DNA of 64,000 nt from Elizabethkingia meningoseptica_A (GCF_045762675.1 NZ_JBJDLK010000004.1:523438-587437), one strand, 5' to 3'; numbered from the stretch's first letter, positions 53,269 through 62,304 are shown. The notes: generated from the sequence alone by a model not told the origin. Numbers and translations are program-made.

Positions 53269-56202
53269 ATGAAATTACAACTTTTAATTGCACTGGGCTT
53301 AGTTTCCGGTCTGGAGGCTTATGGCCAAAAATTACCGGGAGCAGGAAGTGTCGATACCCTGAAAACAGGGGAGAAAAAGATTGATGAGGTTATTATTACA
53401 GCCTTGGGAATCAAGAAAGAAAAGAAAGCATTGGGATATGCTGTTCAGGAAGTAAAGGGTGATATTTTTGAAAAAGCAAAAGAGCCCAACTTTGTGAATG
53501 CACTTTCGGGGCGTGTGGCCGGACTGAATATTAAGAACAGTACCGATTTGTTTCAGGATCCCGGAATCAGTCTGAGGGGTTCCAAGCCTCTGATTGTTAT
53601 CGACGGTATACCGGACAGAACAGCGGATCTGTGGAAAATTAATGCGGATGATATCGACAATATAAGTGTTCTGAAAGGACCTACGGCATCTGCACTTTAC
53701 GGATCTGTAGGAAAGGACGGGGCGATTATGATTACCACGAAAAAAGGGAAAAAAGGAAAGATGAGCGTTTCCTTTAATAACTCAACGATGTTTCAGACAT
53801 CTTTTATCCGTATTCCGGAAGTACAGACCGTGTATGGTGCAGGAAATAACGGAAAATATGAATATGTAAACGGTCAGGGTTCCGGAAGTGAAGGTGGTGG
53901 CTGGATCTGGGGACCAAAGCTTGATCAGAAAGATCCGAATTCACCAAGTGGTTTTTTTGAAACACCGCAGTATAATAGTCCGGTAGATCCTGTAACCGGA
54001 AAATTAGTACCATTACCGTGGATCTCACGGGGTAAAAATAATATCAGAAATTTCTTCGAGACAGGAGTTATCCAGTCGAATAATTTAAGTGTGGATTGGG
54101 GAAATGATAAAGCAACATTCAGGCTTTCCTTATCCAATATCTATCAGAAAGGGGTTGTTCCGAATACCAATCTTAAAACGACTTCTATTAGCTTAGCGGG
54201 TTCAGTAGTTGCGGCTAAAAATCTGACCATTAATTCTTCATTAACGTACAACAAGGAGTATACCTCCAATTTCCCGGAAGTAGGTTATGGACCTACTAAC
54301 TATCTGTATAATCTGGTATTGTGGACAGGACCGGATGTGGATGTAAGAGATCTTCGTAATTACTGGGTACCGGGTAAAGAAGGCTATCAGCAAAGGCATT
54401 ATAATGTTTCCTATTATAATAACCCGTATTTTCAGGCGTATGAATACCTGAGACCTTATTATAAAGATAATATCATGGGGAACGTGAACCTGGAGTATCA
54501 GATTATTCCGAAATTATCTGCAAAGGCACGTGTGGGAGTAAATGTATACAGCCTGAATCGTGAATATAATGAGCCTAAGAGTTATATTGGTTACGGGAAT
54601 AAATCACTAGGTAATTATACACAGGTTAATCAGAATTATTTTGATATTACTTCTGAACTCGGTCTTAAATATCAGAACAATTATTCCGATAATTTTACGC
54701 TAAACGCCGAAGCCTATGTTTCCAGATATTACCGTGAGGATAAGCGCAGTCAGGTACAAACAGACGGGCTTATTATTCCGGGGTTATACAATTTTGCGAA
54801 TAATGCAGGTGCCTCCCTGTTTGCTCCGGCAGATTCTAACCGGAAAGAGTATGAACAGATTAACAGTGTTTATGGTTATGTAGATATGGAATTCTATAAA
54901 ACCTTCTTTCTGAATATGACTGCGAGGTATGATAAGGTTTCAACATTACCAAAGGGAAATAATGAGTATTTCTATCCATCTGTTTCAGGGTCTTTATTGT
55001 TGAATCAGTTATTTAACCTTCCATCGTGGATAAGTTTTGCAAAAATTCGCGGATCTTATGCAATAGTTTCAACAGGTAAGCTGGCGAATAATACGTATGG
55101 TTATATTTCAGCTTTTGAAAAAAGTAATACCAGCTGGAACGGTCAGCCATCATTCTATTTTGGAAATACATTGATAGATGCGAGTATAAAACCTGAAACG
55201 GTTGATTCATGGGAGGTAGGAACTAATATAGCCGTGCTGAAAAACCGCATTAATCTGGATGTGGCCTACTACCAGACCAGAGATTATAATAACCTGGTAT
55301 ATGTTCCTTTATCAGAGGGGTCGGGTTATAAATATTTCCTGACGAACGGAGATGTTTACCAGAGAAGAGGAGTTGAGTTTACATTAAATGCGGATATCCT
55401 GAAGCAAACGGATTTCAGGTGGAGTACACAGCTTAATTTCAGCCAGTACCGTAAATACCTGAAAGAGATATACGGTGGTAAAGATATTACAGACAAATAT
55501 GTGAAAGTAGGGGAGAGAATGGACCAGTTAAGAGCGTCAATTTACGAAACAACTCCTGACGGGCAGCTGGTACTGGAGAAAGGTTATCCGGTAAATTCTA
55601 AATCACCGTATCCTGCATTTATGGGGTATTCTGATCCTGACTGGACTTATGGATTCTCTAATAATTTCAGTTATAAGAATTTTTCACTGTCTCTTTTATT
55701 TGACGGAAGAATCGGCGGAACCATGTATTCCACAACCAACCAAAAAATGTGGTGGGGTGGTATTGCCCCCGGAACTGTTAACCAGTACAGAGATGATGCG
55801 AATGCTGGTAAAAACACTTATATAGCACCGGGTGTAAAGGTGATCAGTGGAGCTATTACATACGACGAAAAAGGAAGAGTGACCTCTGATACCCGTGTTT
55901 TTGCACCAAATGATGTTGCTGTAAATTATAATGCTTATATGCAGAGTACGAGTAATAATTTCGAGAGTAACTACCATTACTATAAGCAAACCTTTATCAA
56001 ACTTCGCGAGGTAACACTTACCTATAATTTCGGGAAATCTTTTGTGGATAAGTTAAATCTGTCTTCTGCCAGTATTTCTCTTATCGGAAGAAACCTGTGG
56101 CTGTCTTCAAAGATTAAGAATGTAGATCCGGATTCAGGATTAGATAGTCTTCAGACACCGGCAACAAGAAGTTTCGGGGTAAATCTCAATGTTAAATTTT
56201 AA
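53269..56202 (+). CDS. SusC/RagA-family TonB-linked outer-membrane protein
   Basis: 977 aa. Signal peptide about 1-20 (LEAYGQ). Directly after it the TonB box-like segment DEVIITALGIKKEKKALGY starts, then the plug (about 60-170, with NVLKGPT-like NISVLKGPTASALYGSVG) and the barrel ending GVNLNVKF. The carboxypeptidase-like N-terminal domain usual in SusC proteins is missing. Together with the SusD partner it imports an unknown oligomer or phosphorylated compound through the outer membrane. Confidence 0.93.
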   Translation: MKLQLLIALGLVSGLEAYGQKLPGAGSVDTLKTGEKKIDEVIITALGIKKEKKALGYAVQEVKGDIFEKAKEPNFVNALSGRVAGLNIKNSTDLFQDPGISLRGSKPLIVIDGIPDRTADLWKINADDIDNISVLKGPTASALYGSVGKDGAIMITTKKGKKGKMSVSFNNSTMFQTSFIRIPEVQTVYGAGNNGKYEYVNGQGSGSEGGGWIWGPKLDQKDPNSPSGFFETPQYNSPVDPVTGKLVPLPWISRGKNNIRNFFETGVIQSNNLSVDWGNDKATFRLSLSNIYQKGVVPNTNLKTTSISLAGSVVAAKNLTINSSLTYNKEYTSNFPEVGYGPTNYLYNLVLWTGPDVDVRDLRNYWVPGKEGYQQRHYNVSYYNNPYFQAYEYLRPYYKDNIMGNVNLEYQIIPKLSAKARVGVNVYSLNREYNEPKSYIGYGNKSLGNYTQVNQNYFDITSELGLKYQNNYSDNFTLNAEAYVSRYYREDKRSQVQTDGLIIPGLYNFANNAGASLFAPADSNRKEYEQINSVYGYVDMEFYKTFFLNMTARYDKVSTLPKGNNEYFYPSVSGSLLLNQLFNLPSWISFAKIRGSYAIVSTGKLANNTYGYISAFEKSNTSWNGQPSFYFGNTLIDASIKPETVDSWEVGTNIAVLKNRINLDVAYYQTRDYNNLVYVPLSEGSGYKYFLTNGDVYQRRGVEFTLNADILKQTDFRWSTQLNFSQYRKYLKEIYGGKDITDKYVKVGERMDQLRASIYETTPDGQLVLEKGYPVNSKSPYPAFMGYSDPDWTYGFSNNFSYKNFSLSLLFDGRIGGTMYSTTNQKMWWGGIAPGTVNQYRDDANAGKNTYIAPGVKVISGAITYDEKGRVTSDTRVFAPNDVAVNYNAYMQSTSNNFESNYHYYKQTFIKLREVTLTYNFGKSFVDKLNLSSASISLIGRNLWLSSKIKNVDPDSGLDSLQTPATRSFGVNLNVKF

Positions 56203-56221
56203 CCTGTAAAACACAACAGAA

Positions 56222-57679
56222 ATGAAAACTACAAAAATATATACATTAATACTGGCTGCAGTAATCGGATTGTCCGGATGTAGTAAGGTGGATGATTTTC
56301 AGGATGACCCGAACCGTCCTGTTCATGTTGGTCCGGATTTTATACTTCCGGGAATTGAAGTGGCAGCATTTAAAAATATCGATGCAGGTGCAGCATTGGC
56401 TTCCAGGCAGCTGACTTATATTAACGGGGTAAACGCACAACAATATTACAACTGGCAGAGAGGCTCATTTGGTGCTTATGATAATATCAAGCAGGTTGAG
56501 AAAATGGTACAGGAAGCGGAGAAAACAGGGAATCCGGTTTATAAAACGCTTGCCCGTTTCTTCAGGTCCTATTATTTTATTTCACTTACCGAAACTTTTG
56601 GAGACATTCCATACAGTGAAGCGGTTAAGGAAGGGATTTCATTTCCCAAATATGATGATCAGAGAAGTATTTATAAAGGTGTGCTGGAAGATCTGGCACT
56701 GGCCAATACAGAATTATCCAATACAACAGCCTCAATTAAAGGTGACCTTGTTTATGGTGGTGATCCGCTGAAATGGAGAAAACTGATTAATTCTTACAGG
56801 CTGAGGATTTTAATGGACCTGTCTAAAAGGACAGATGATGCCACATTAAATGTGAGACAGGCTTTTGCTGATATTGTAAATAACCCTACCCAGAATCCTG
56901 TTATGGAAAGCGTAAATGACAGTGGTGCATTACCTTTTTACAATCAGGTGAATAACCGTTATCCTTATTTTAATAGTAATGATCTGAAAACAGCTTATTA
57001 TATGGAGGAGAGTTTTGTAAACAAACTTAAATCCTATAAAGATCCCCGGTTATTTAAAATGGCGGAAAAGAAAGCAAGTACTGAAGGAACAAAACCGGAA
57101 GATCCGTTTAGTTTTTACGGAGGCCTGTATGGAAGCGGGGATTTGGGTGCAAACTCTGCAAATGCTTCGAAAGGCTTAGCTTCAAGAATTAATCCAAGGT
57201 ATTTTGACGATCCTGTAAATGAACCGAGTTTGTTAATGGGATATGCCGAGCTACAATTTGTTCTCGCAGAAGCTGCATTCAGAGGATGGATTACAAAAGA
57301 TGCCAATACATACTATATGAAAGGTATTACAGCTTCTATGAACTTTTATAAGATCAGTGATACCGACGCGGCAGCATATCTGGCACAACCATCAGTTCAG
57401 TTGCTGGCAGGAAACGGGCCACTGGAACAGATTATGAATCAGAAACATATTGCGCTGTTTTTTAATACAGGATGGCGGATTTTTTATGATCAGAGAAGAA
57501 CCGGTTTTCCGAATTTCAATACGGACGGACCGGGGGTACTGAATGGTGGAAAAATTCCTAAAAGATGGATGTATCCTTCGAGTGAAATTACCAACAATAA
57601 CACCAATCTTACCAATGCCATAAATAAGCAATATCCGGGAGGTGATGATATTAACGGAGTTATGTGGCTGATTAAATAG
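56222..57679 (+). CDS. SusD/RagB-family lipoprotein
   Basis: 485 aa. Lipobox GLSGC with Cys20. Helical TPR-like scaffold with ARFFRSYYFISLTETFGDIP at about 112-131 and a C-terminal stretch ending NGVMWLIK. It fits the SusD-like (SusD_2 type) group. It is the surface substrate-binding partner of the SusC protein upstream (20 bp gap). A strong terminator follows. Confidence 0.93.
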   Translation: MKTTKIYTLILAAVIGLSGCSKVDDFQDDPNRPVHVGPDFILPGIEVAAFKNIDAGAALASRQLTYINGVNAQQYYNWQRGSFGAYDNIKQVEKMVQEAEKTGNPVYKTLARFFRSYYFISLTETFGDIPYSEAVKEGISFPKYDDQRSIYKGVLEDLALANTELSNTTASIKGDLVYGGDPLKWRKLINSYRLRILMDLSKRTDDATLNVRQAFADIVNNPTQNPVMESVNDSGALPFYNQVNNRYPYFNSNDLKTAYYMEESFVNKLKSYKDPRLFKMAEKKASTEGTKPEDPFSFYGGLYGSGDLGANSANASKGLASRINPRYFDDPVNEPSLLMGYAELQFVLAEAAFRGWITKDANTYYMKGITASMNFYKISDTDAAAYLAQPSVQLLAGNGPLEQIMNQKHIALFFNTGWRIFYDQRRTGFPNFNTDGPGVLNGGKIPKRWMYPSSEITNNNTNLTNAINKQYPGGDDINGVMWLIK

Positions 57680-57714
57680 ATGTTTTTGTGATAAAGCATC
57701 CAGACAAATACAAG

Positions 57715-57740
57715 AAAATCCTGAAGAAATTCAGGATTTT
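57715..57740. terminator. terminator between susD-like gene and convergent GLPGLI gene
   Basis: AAAATCCTGAA (57715-57725) and TTCAGGATTTT (57730-57740) form an 11-bp stem with loop GAAA and a T-run on the plus strand. A-rich sequence on the left makes it usable on the minus strand as well. Confidence 0.9.
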
Positions 57741-57766
57741 TTTTTATAAAATAATATGGATAACAA

Positions 57767-58603
57767 TTAATCCGGATAATGCATAGCTTTGTCGAGCTCG
57801 GCAGGGTTATTATATTTTTTGATGAGTTCCTGCATATTTTTTGTCTGGGTATTCAGTTCATCGAGGCTTCGTATTTCCTTTCCGTTAATATTGATCTTCC
57901 AGTCAGCATTGTTTTTACTGAAATTGTTTCTTTCAAATGCAAAGGGATCATTATAATATTCCAGTAATAATTTCTGTTTTTGCTGTTCGGTGATAGGAAC
58001 AGCTTTACTGCCAAAGAATGTTTCGAGAAAATCATTAGTCGAGTAGATTCCCGGCAGGTTTTTGTTTTTAATAAGGGTGTAAATAAAATTCTGATGGTAA
58101 TCCTCTAATTCAAAAATAAGTCCGGGAAGGTTTCTGAATTTAAAAGGACCTTCATTAAAAGGAATGTCTTTATTAAACCATGCGGTCCAGTTTCTGCCGC
58201 CAAATTTTGTCGTGGCTTTTTGTAAGGTGTATCCCTGTACTTTTTTTGTTTCTCCGGAAATGTTCCAGCTTATTTTATCTGTGGTTTTATAGGTATAGTA
58301 ATTGAATTTTATACTGATGAAATTTTCATTCTCAAAAGAATTTATTTTTCTCTTCACAATCTGACCGGACATATCAAAATATTTGTTTTGCGAGCCCATT
58401 TTTTTGTTGATAGAATCTGTTATCAGCAAGTCTTCTCCGTAGAATTTGACTTCTTTAGGTGTAATGTCTAAAACCATATTGACTTTAGCACGATCGGTTT
58501 CGGTAGAATCATATTTGAATTGTAATTCATAAATGTACCGGTGTGTTTGTGACTTAATAAAAATTCCAATAATAAGAAGTATTAATAAAATGGTATTTTT
58601 CAT
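57767..58603 (-). CDS. GLPGLI-family secreted protein
   Basis: 278 aa from the ATG at 58603, which opens the signal peptide MKNTILLILLIIGIFIKSQ; the ATG at 58615 adds four residues. The motif FRNLPGLIFELED is a one-residue variant (N for G) of the family name. The region before it (GGRNWTAWFNKDIPFNEGPFK) is close to that of the paralogue at 31880, and both end with a similar DKAxxYP tail. Function is unknown. Confidence 0.9.
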   Translation of the reverse strand: MKNTILLILLIIGIFIKSQTHRYIYELQFKYDSTETDRAKVNMVLDITPKEVKFYGEDLLITDSINKKMGSQNKYFDMSGQIVKRKINSFENENFISIKFNYYTYKTTDKISWNISGETKKVQGYTLQKATTKFGGRNWTAWFNKDIPFNEGPFKFRNLPGLIFELEDYHQNFIYTLIKNKNLPGIYSTNDFLETFFGSKAVPITEQQKQKLLLEYYNDPFAFERNNFSKNNADWKININGKEIRSLDELNTQTKNMQELIKKYNNPAELDKAMHYPD

Positions 58604-58998
58604 GTGAAATAGCATTTATTTTTGTTTCAAAATAATGTAAATCATTATGATTCATATTGTAAAACTAAAATACTAAAATTGATAATATAAAAAGAATCGT
58701 ATTAAATTAATAATACGATTCCCAAAAACACACTTGATGAAATAATTATTCATTATTATGAATAATCGATATATAAAAATATATCATTGTAAATTTAAAA
58801 AAAAATAATGACTTTACACGATGTTTTAGTTGTTAAAAATAATAATGTTGTTATAAATATTCTGCTTTTTAGCTTTTAATTATTTTTTACGCATCTTGTA
58901 AAGCTTCTATACTTGTTTAAATCAGTTGGTTACTCTGGTTTTTGTTAGTTTTTATTATTTTAAGGAAAAATTTGATTCTGATAAATAATAGTAAAGAT
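58604..58998. other. AT-rich gap with a minus-strand terminator
   Basis: This 395-bp region between the oxidoreductase stop and the GLPGLI start has no convincing ORF. It contains the terminator at 58694-58721 and, between 58622 and 58690, the likely promoter of the GLPGLI gene. The 277 bp between the oxidoreductase stop and the terminator are extremely AT-rich. Confidence 0.5.
58694..58721 (-). terminator. intrinsic terminator (minus strand)
   Basis: GAATCGTATTA (58694-58704) and TAATACGATTC (58711-58721) form a perfect 11-bp stem with a 6-nt loop. On the minus strand it is followed by CTTTTTATATT, a T-run. It would end a transcript from the oxidoreductase with a 280-nt 3' UTR, or an independent small RNA. 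Confidence 0.7.
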
Positions 58999-59943
58999 TT
59001 ACATATTAATTATAATTTTTCCCACTGTTGTGCCGCTTTCTATTTGCCGGTGTGCCTCCTTTATTTCGTCCAGCACATAGGTTTTGTAAATATGTGGTTT
59101 CAGAATTCTCTGTTCCAGAAGTGTTGCAATATGCTGCATGTCTTCTCCACTGGAATAAACCTTCATGTAAAAGCTGGCATGCAGGTTTTTATTGCGGGCT
59201 GCAATTTCATCTTCTTCTCTGTATCCCGACGGTAATCCAATAATCGTTCCGAAAGGCTTCAAAACCTGTATAGATTTACCAAAGTTTTCCCCACTAATGG
59301 CATCCAGCACAAAATCCATCTCATGTAACACCTCTTCAAATTTTACTGTTTTGTAATCCAGGTGTTCATTGGCACCAAGACTTAATACAAAATCTCTGTT
59401 TTTTGCAGATGAAGTTCCGATAACATAAGCACCTAAATGTTTGGCTATCTGTACAGCAAAATGTCCTACGCCACCGGATGCTGCATGAATAAGTGTTCTA
59501 TCATGAGGGCGGAGTTTACCATAACTGTTGAATGCCTGCCATGCTGTTAATGCGGCCAGTGTGCTGGCAGCAGCTTCTTCATGGGATATATTTTCAGGTT
59601 TTCCGGCAAGGTGCGCAGCCGGAGCTGCTACATATTCTGCATAGGCTTTGCCATGACCTGTAAAATTAACCATACCAAATACTGCGTCACCCGGTTGAAA
59701 TTGTGTAACATTTGCTCCTGCGGCTTCAACGATACCAGATACATCCCATCCCAGAATTATAGGGTTGTAAACTTTTAATTCCGGTGCCCAGCCTAAACCT
59801 TTGCGCATTTTGGAATCCACAGGATTAACGCTTATCGCTCTGGTTTTAATCAGAACCTCATCTGCACCAATGACAGGAACCGGAATATCCCGGATTTCCA
59901 GTTGATCAATATCGCCAAAATCTTTTAATACAACGGCTTTCAT
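58999..59943 (-). CDS. NADP-dependent medium-chain oxidoreductase (quinone reductase-like)
   Basis: 314 aa, cytoplasmic. An N-terminal GroES-like domain (IGADEVLIKTRAISVNPVDS) is followed by a Rossmann domain with AASGGVGHFAVQIAKHLGA (about 153-171). No zinc-binding Cys cluster is present, so it belongs to the zinc-free quinone oxidoreductase group rather than zinc alcohol dehydrogenases. Substrate is unknown. It is a single gene with 48 bp to the next gene. Confidence 0.9.
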   Translation of the reverse strand: MKAVVLKDFGDIDQLEIRDIPVPVIGADEVLIKTRAISVNPVDSKMRKGLGWAPELKVYNPIILGWDVSGIVEAAGANVTQFQPGDAVFGMVNFTGHGKAYAEYVAAPAAHLAGKPENISHEEAAASTLAALTAWQAFNSYGKLRPHDRTLIHAASGGVGHFAVQIAKHLGAYVIGTSSAKNRDFVLSLGANEHLDYKTVKFEEVLHEMDFVLDAISGENFGKSIQVLKPFGTIIGLPSGYREEDEIAARNKNLHASFYMKVYSSGEDMQHIATLLEQRILKPHIYKTYVLDEIKEAHRQIESGTTVGKIIINM

Positions 59944-59991
59944 TGTTCTGATTACTAATTAAGATGATTGAATTCGGATTTCAGGAACTGA

Positions 59992-60582
59992 TTATTTTCC
60001 TTTTAAACTAATTGAAGGTATTGTAAATGCGGCTACAGCATTTAAACTGGTTTGTGCATTGTCTTTAAGATCGGTAAGGAATTTGTGAATGTCCGGAGCA
60101 TAAGCTCTTTCACTCAGACCGAATAAAAGGATTCCCGGCTGCCCGGAGGAATCGGTTGCCTTTTTGTATCGGTATATATTTCTTTCTATAATACTGATGT
60201 TGCCTTTGGCATCATTTGCACTTAAAAGGAAGTCTAATATTACTTCACCGTTGTTTTCATACAGCTGAAACTGTACAACAGGATTGGTTTCTTTTAATTT
60301 TTTTAATTCGTTGATCTTTTGACCGGCAACATCATTTACTGCAAAATTTCCGGAGATATAATCCAGCATCAGCATTTTTTTATAAGTATCGGGTTGTTCA
60401 CCGGGAGTAAGATATTCCTGCTTGTAGTAATTATTGGACGGATGAGAAGACCAGCTTAAATTCCAGGAAGCCTGATTAAATTTTACAGGTCCCGGAACGC
60501 TCAGGTAATCTTTTTTTTGCGCCTGCACAGCAATACCTAGAAGCATGACCATCAGAAATGAGGTGAATTTTATCAGTTTCAT
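59992..60582 (-). CDS. secreted protein of unknown function
   Basis: 196 aa. A signal peptide (about 1-21, ending AVQAQ) precedes a mixed polar sequence with no known domain. Conserved-looking features are WNLSWSSHPSNNYYKQEYL and ISIIERNIYRYKKATDSSG. A TAGTTTTG -7 element (reverse strand, 60626-60633) sits about 44 nt upstream, consistent with its own promoter. It may be attached or free in the periplasm. Confidence 0.75.
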   Translation of the reverse strand: MKLIKFTSFLMVMLLGIAVQAQKKDYLSVPGPVKFNQASWNLSWSSHPSNNYYKQEYLTPGEQPDTYKKMLMLDYISGNFAVNDVAGQKINELKKLKETNPVVQFQLYENNGEVILDFLLSANDAKGNISIIERNIYRYKKATDSSGQPGILLFGLSERAYAPDIHKFLTDLKDNAQTSLNAVAAFTIPSISLKGK

Positions 60583-60699
60583 ACTAATTTGTGATTTTGA
60601 GGCAGAAATATTTTTGTGGTGTCAACAAAACTATTTCTCTGTTATTTTGTGAGTTCGTGTTTTACAAAAATACCGAAATATTGTTACCAGCAAACTTTT

Positions 60700-61614
60700 T
60701 TATTGATAATTTTTCAAAGCATTTTTCAAATGCGCTGCAATCTGCTCTGTGAAGCATTTTGGCTCCAGTATAGTCGCTTCCTGCCCGAAGGAAAGTACTT
60801 CCTGCATGAAATCGTATGTGGGATGGAGAAAAAATTCAAACCAGATATGTTCCGACGTTTCACGGATGCTTTTCTGGGAAGTATGCAGCGGAAAACTACG
60901 GATGTATTCGCCCTGATGGCGGGAACATTTTAAAATAACACGTTCGGGCTTTTGTTCGGAAAGATTCATTACGCCGAAAGCATTCTGAAAATGTTCCTTG
61001 AAATTCAGCTTGTATTTTTCGCGGAATTTTCCGGCGCTTACTTCCAGATAATTGATTCTGTCCAGCCCGAAAGATTTCAAAGTTCTGTCTTTTGTATCTA
61101 CTGCTATAAGATACCATCTGTTTTTAGATTCTTTCAGTGCCAGCGGGTGTACTTTCCGGGAGGTCATCAGTCGTGTCTGATAACTGAAATGTTCAAATGA
61201 AACAACTCTTTTGTTTCGAATGGCAAAAAACAAATCATAAAAGTGTTCCAGTCCGGTAGGTTTACGGGTTTCAAAGAAAACGAATGATGAAAAATCAGGA
61301 TGCAGATTCAGGGCATTACTGATCTGAAATGATTCCAGAAGTTTCTGATTGTACTCATCGATTTCCATTACCGGCCGGCTCTCAATGTAATAGCGGTTGT
61401 CACCTTTCTTTTTGTTGTGGATGGTAAGGTTGAAAAGTCCGGCGATCTCTTTTATGTCTCTTTGAAGGGTACGTATAGAGTATCCTTTGATTCCTGCATC
61501 CTGAAATTCAAATGAATTAAGCAGGTATTCTTCCAGCTGGGCATAGGTAGCCGGGGAGTTTTCCAGTCTCTTAATAATAAGAGCGTATCGGGTAAGATAG
61601 AAATCTTTTTTCAT
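60700..61614 (-). CDS. WYL-domain transcriptional regulator
   Basis: 304 aa from the ATG at 61614 (MKKDFYLTRYALIIKRLE), the usual family start; ATGs at 61683 and 61713 are possible but add poor sequence. The N-terminal winged helix has SIRTLQRDIKEIA as recognition helix; the WYL domain includes HPLALKESKNRWYLIAVDTK and FGLDRINYLE; a WCX-like tail follows (TYDFMQEVLS). Its TACATTTG promoter (reverse strand 61711-61718) lies 11 nt from the same CGACA-N5-TGTCG palindrome found at the other WYL gene. Confidence 0.9.
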   Translation of the reverse strand: MKKDFYLTRYALIIKRLENSPATYAQLEEYLLNSFEFQDAGIKGYSIRTLQRDIKEIAGLFNLTIHNKKKGDNRYYIESRPVMEIDEYNQKLLESFQISNALNLHPDFSSFVFFETRKPTGLEHFYDLFFAIRNKRVVSFEHFSYQTRLMTSRKVHPLALKESKNRWYLIAVDTKDRTLKSFGLDRINYLEVSAGKFREKYKLNFKEHFQNAFGVMNLSEQKPERVILKCSRHQGEYIRSFPLHTSQKSIRETSEHIWFEFFLHPTYDFMQEVLSFGQEATILEPKCFTEQIAAHLKNALKNYQ

Positions 61615-61710
61615 GGGTGTTATTTTTAATTTTATGGTCACTTTTGGCCCTTTATCATTGAAATAATTGGGTTTCAATAACATTGGATTCAAGTCATTAA
61701 TTTTATAACA

Positions 61711-61744
61711 CAAATGTAAAAGAGTAGGGCGACAAGATGTGTCG
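61711..61744 (-). promoter_or_regulatory. promoter and CGACA-N5-TGTCG operator of the second WYL gene
   Basis: The palindrome core is CGACA (61730-61734), AGATG, TGTCG (61740-61744). On the minus strand 11 nt separate it from the perfect -7 element TACATTTG (plus-strand 61711-61718). Core, N5 gap and distance match those of the divergent promoters at 38403-38454. Confidence 0.75.
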
Positions 61745-61754
61745 TTTTAAATTT

Positions 61755-61831
61755 TGTGGATAACTTTTTGATGGGAAAGAAAGATAATATTGTAATTTTT
61801 TAATTGTGGATAACTTTAATATTGTGGATAG
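61755..61831 (+). other. cluster of three DnaA-box-like sites
   Basis: TGTGGATAA occurs at 61755-61763 and 61805-61813 and TGTGGATAG at 61823-61831. The first two are exact complements of the consensus DnaA box TTATCCACA, and all three point the same way in AT-rich DNA. Confidence 0.5.
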
Positions 61832-61867
61832 ATTATTCTGTATTATGGCATAGACTTTTTAACGGAA

Positions 61868-61891
61868 AAGGCAGCCTGCAAGGGCTGCCTT
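61868..61891 (-). terminator. GC-rich terminator copy 1 (AAGGCAGCC type)
   Basis: AAGGCAGCC (61868-61876) and GGCTGCCTT (61883-61891) form a perfect 9-bp stem; on the minus strand it ends in TTTT. A close copy is at 62897-62920. It lies downstream of the orphan gene remnant. Confidence 0.8.
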
Positions 61892-61942
61892 GTGAAGTAT
61901 ATTTTATAATTACGAGCCAGAGGTTTGCGCTAACGAAGTTTC

Positions 61943-62146
61943 TTATCTTCTCAATTTTAAGTCCGAAAAACTGGCATCAGCTTGAGTCGTAAATCCAAAA
62001 GCAAGCCTTCCAGGATCTAATGCATTAATAACAATATCAAAATATTCTATTCTGGTAGAAACATTAACCCAGAATACCGTGGTAAAAATTATAAAATAAG
62101 CGCCCTCTTTTTTATGAAATTTATATTTTATGATCCTATTATAAAA
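61943..62146 (-). pseudogene. orphan C-terminal gene remnant without start codon
   Basis: On the minus strand a 67-codon open frame ends at 61943 (TAA) and begins right after another stop at 62147; it contains no Met codon. Its composition is protein-like, with VFWVNVSTRIEYFDIVINAL followed by DPGRLAFGFTTQADASFSDL, which reads like the last strands of a beta-sandwich domain. A good terminator lies 50 bp beyond the stop. It is best explained as the tail of a lost gene, but chance cannot be excluded. Confidence 0.4.
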
Positions 62147-62166
62147 TTAAAGAATTAGATTAAACA

Positions 62167-62270
62167 GCAAAGCTAACTTTCATGAGTTAGCTTTGCTTAT
62201 TGTTATTTGCCATTTAGGACACGAGCTGGAAGCTCGTACCAGCAAGGGAGTTGCCTTATACAGACAACTC
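62167..62270. repeat. cluster of three hairpins, including a terminator
   Basis: GCAAAGCTAACT (62167-62178) and its complement (62185-62196) form a 12-bp stem, probably the minus-strand terminator of the lipoprotein gene at 62305. ACGAGCT/AGCTCGT (62221-62237) and GAGTTG/CAACTC (62248-62270) are two more stems next to it. No ORF is seen. Confidence 0.6.
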
Positions 62271-62304
62271 TATATTTTAATAAAAGAAATAATTCAATAT
62301 ATGA

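Noticed and set aside
61755..61831. Calling the DnaA-box cluster oriC
   Set aside because: Only three sites, no dnaA gene nearby, and gene orientations do not diverge from it; kept only as a candidate DnaA-binding region.
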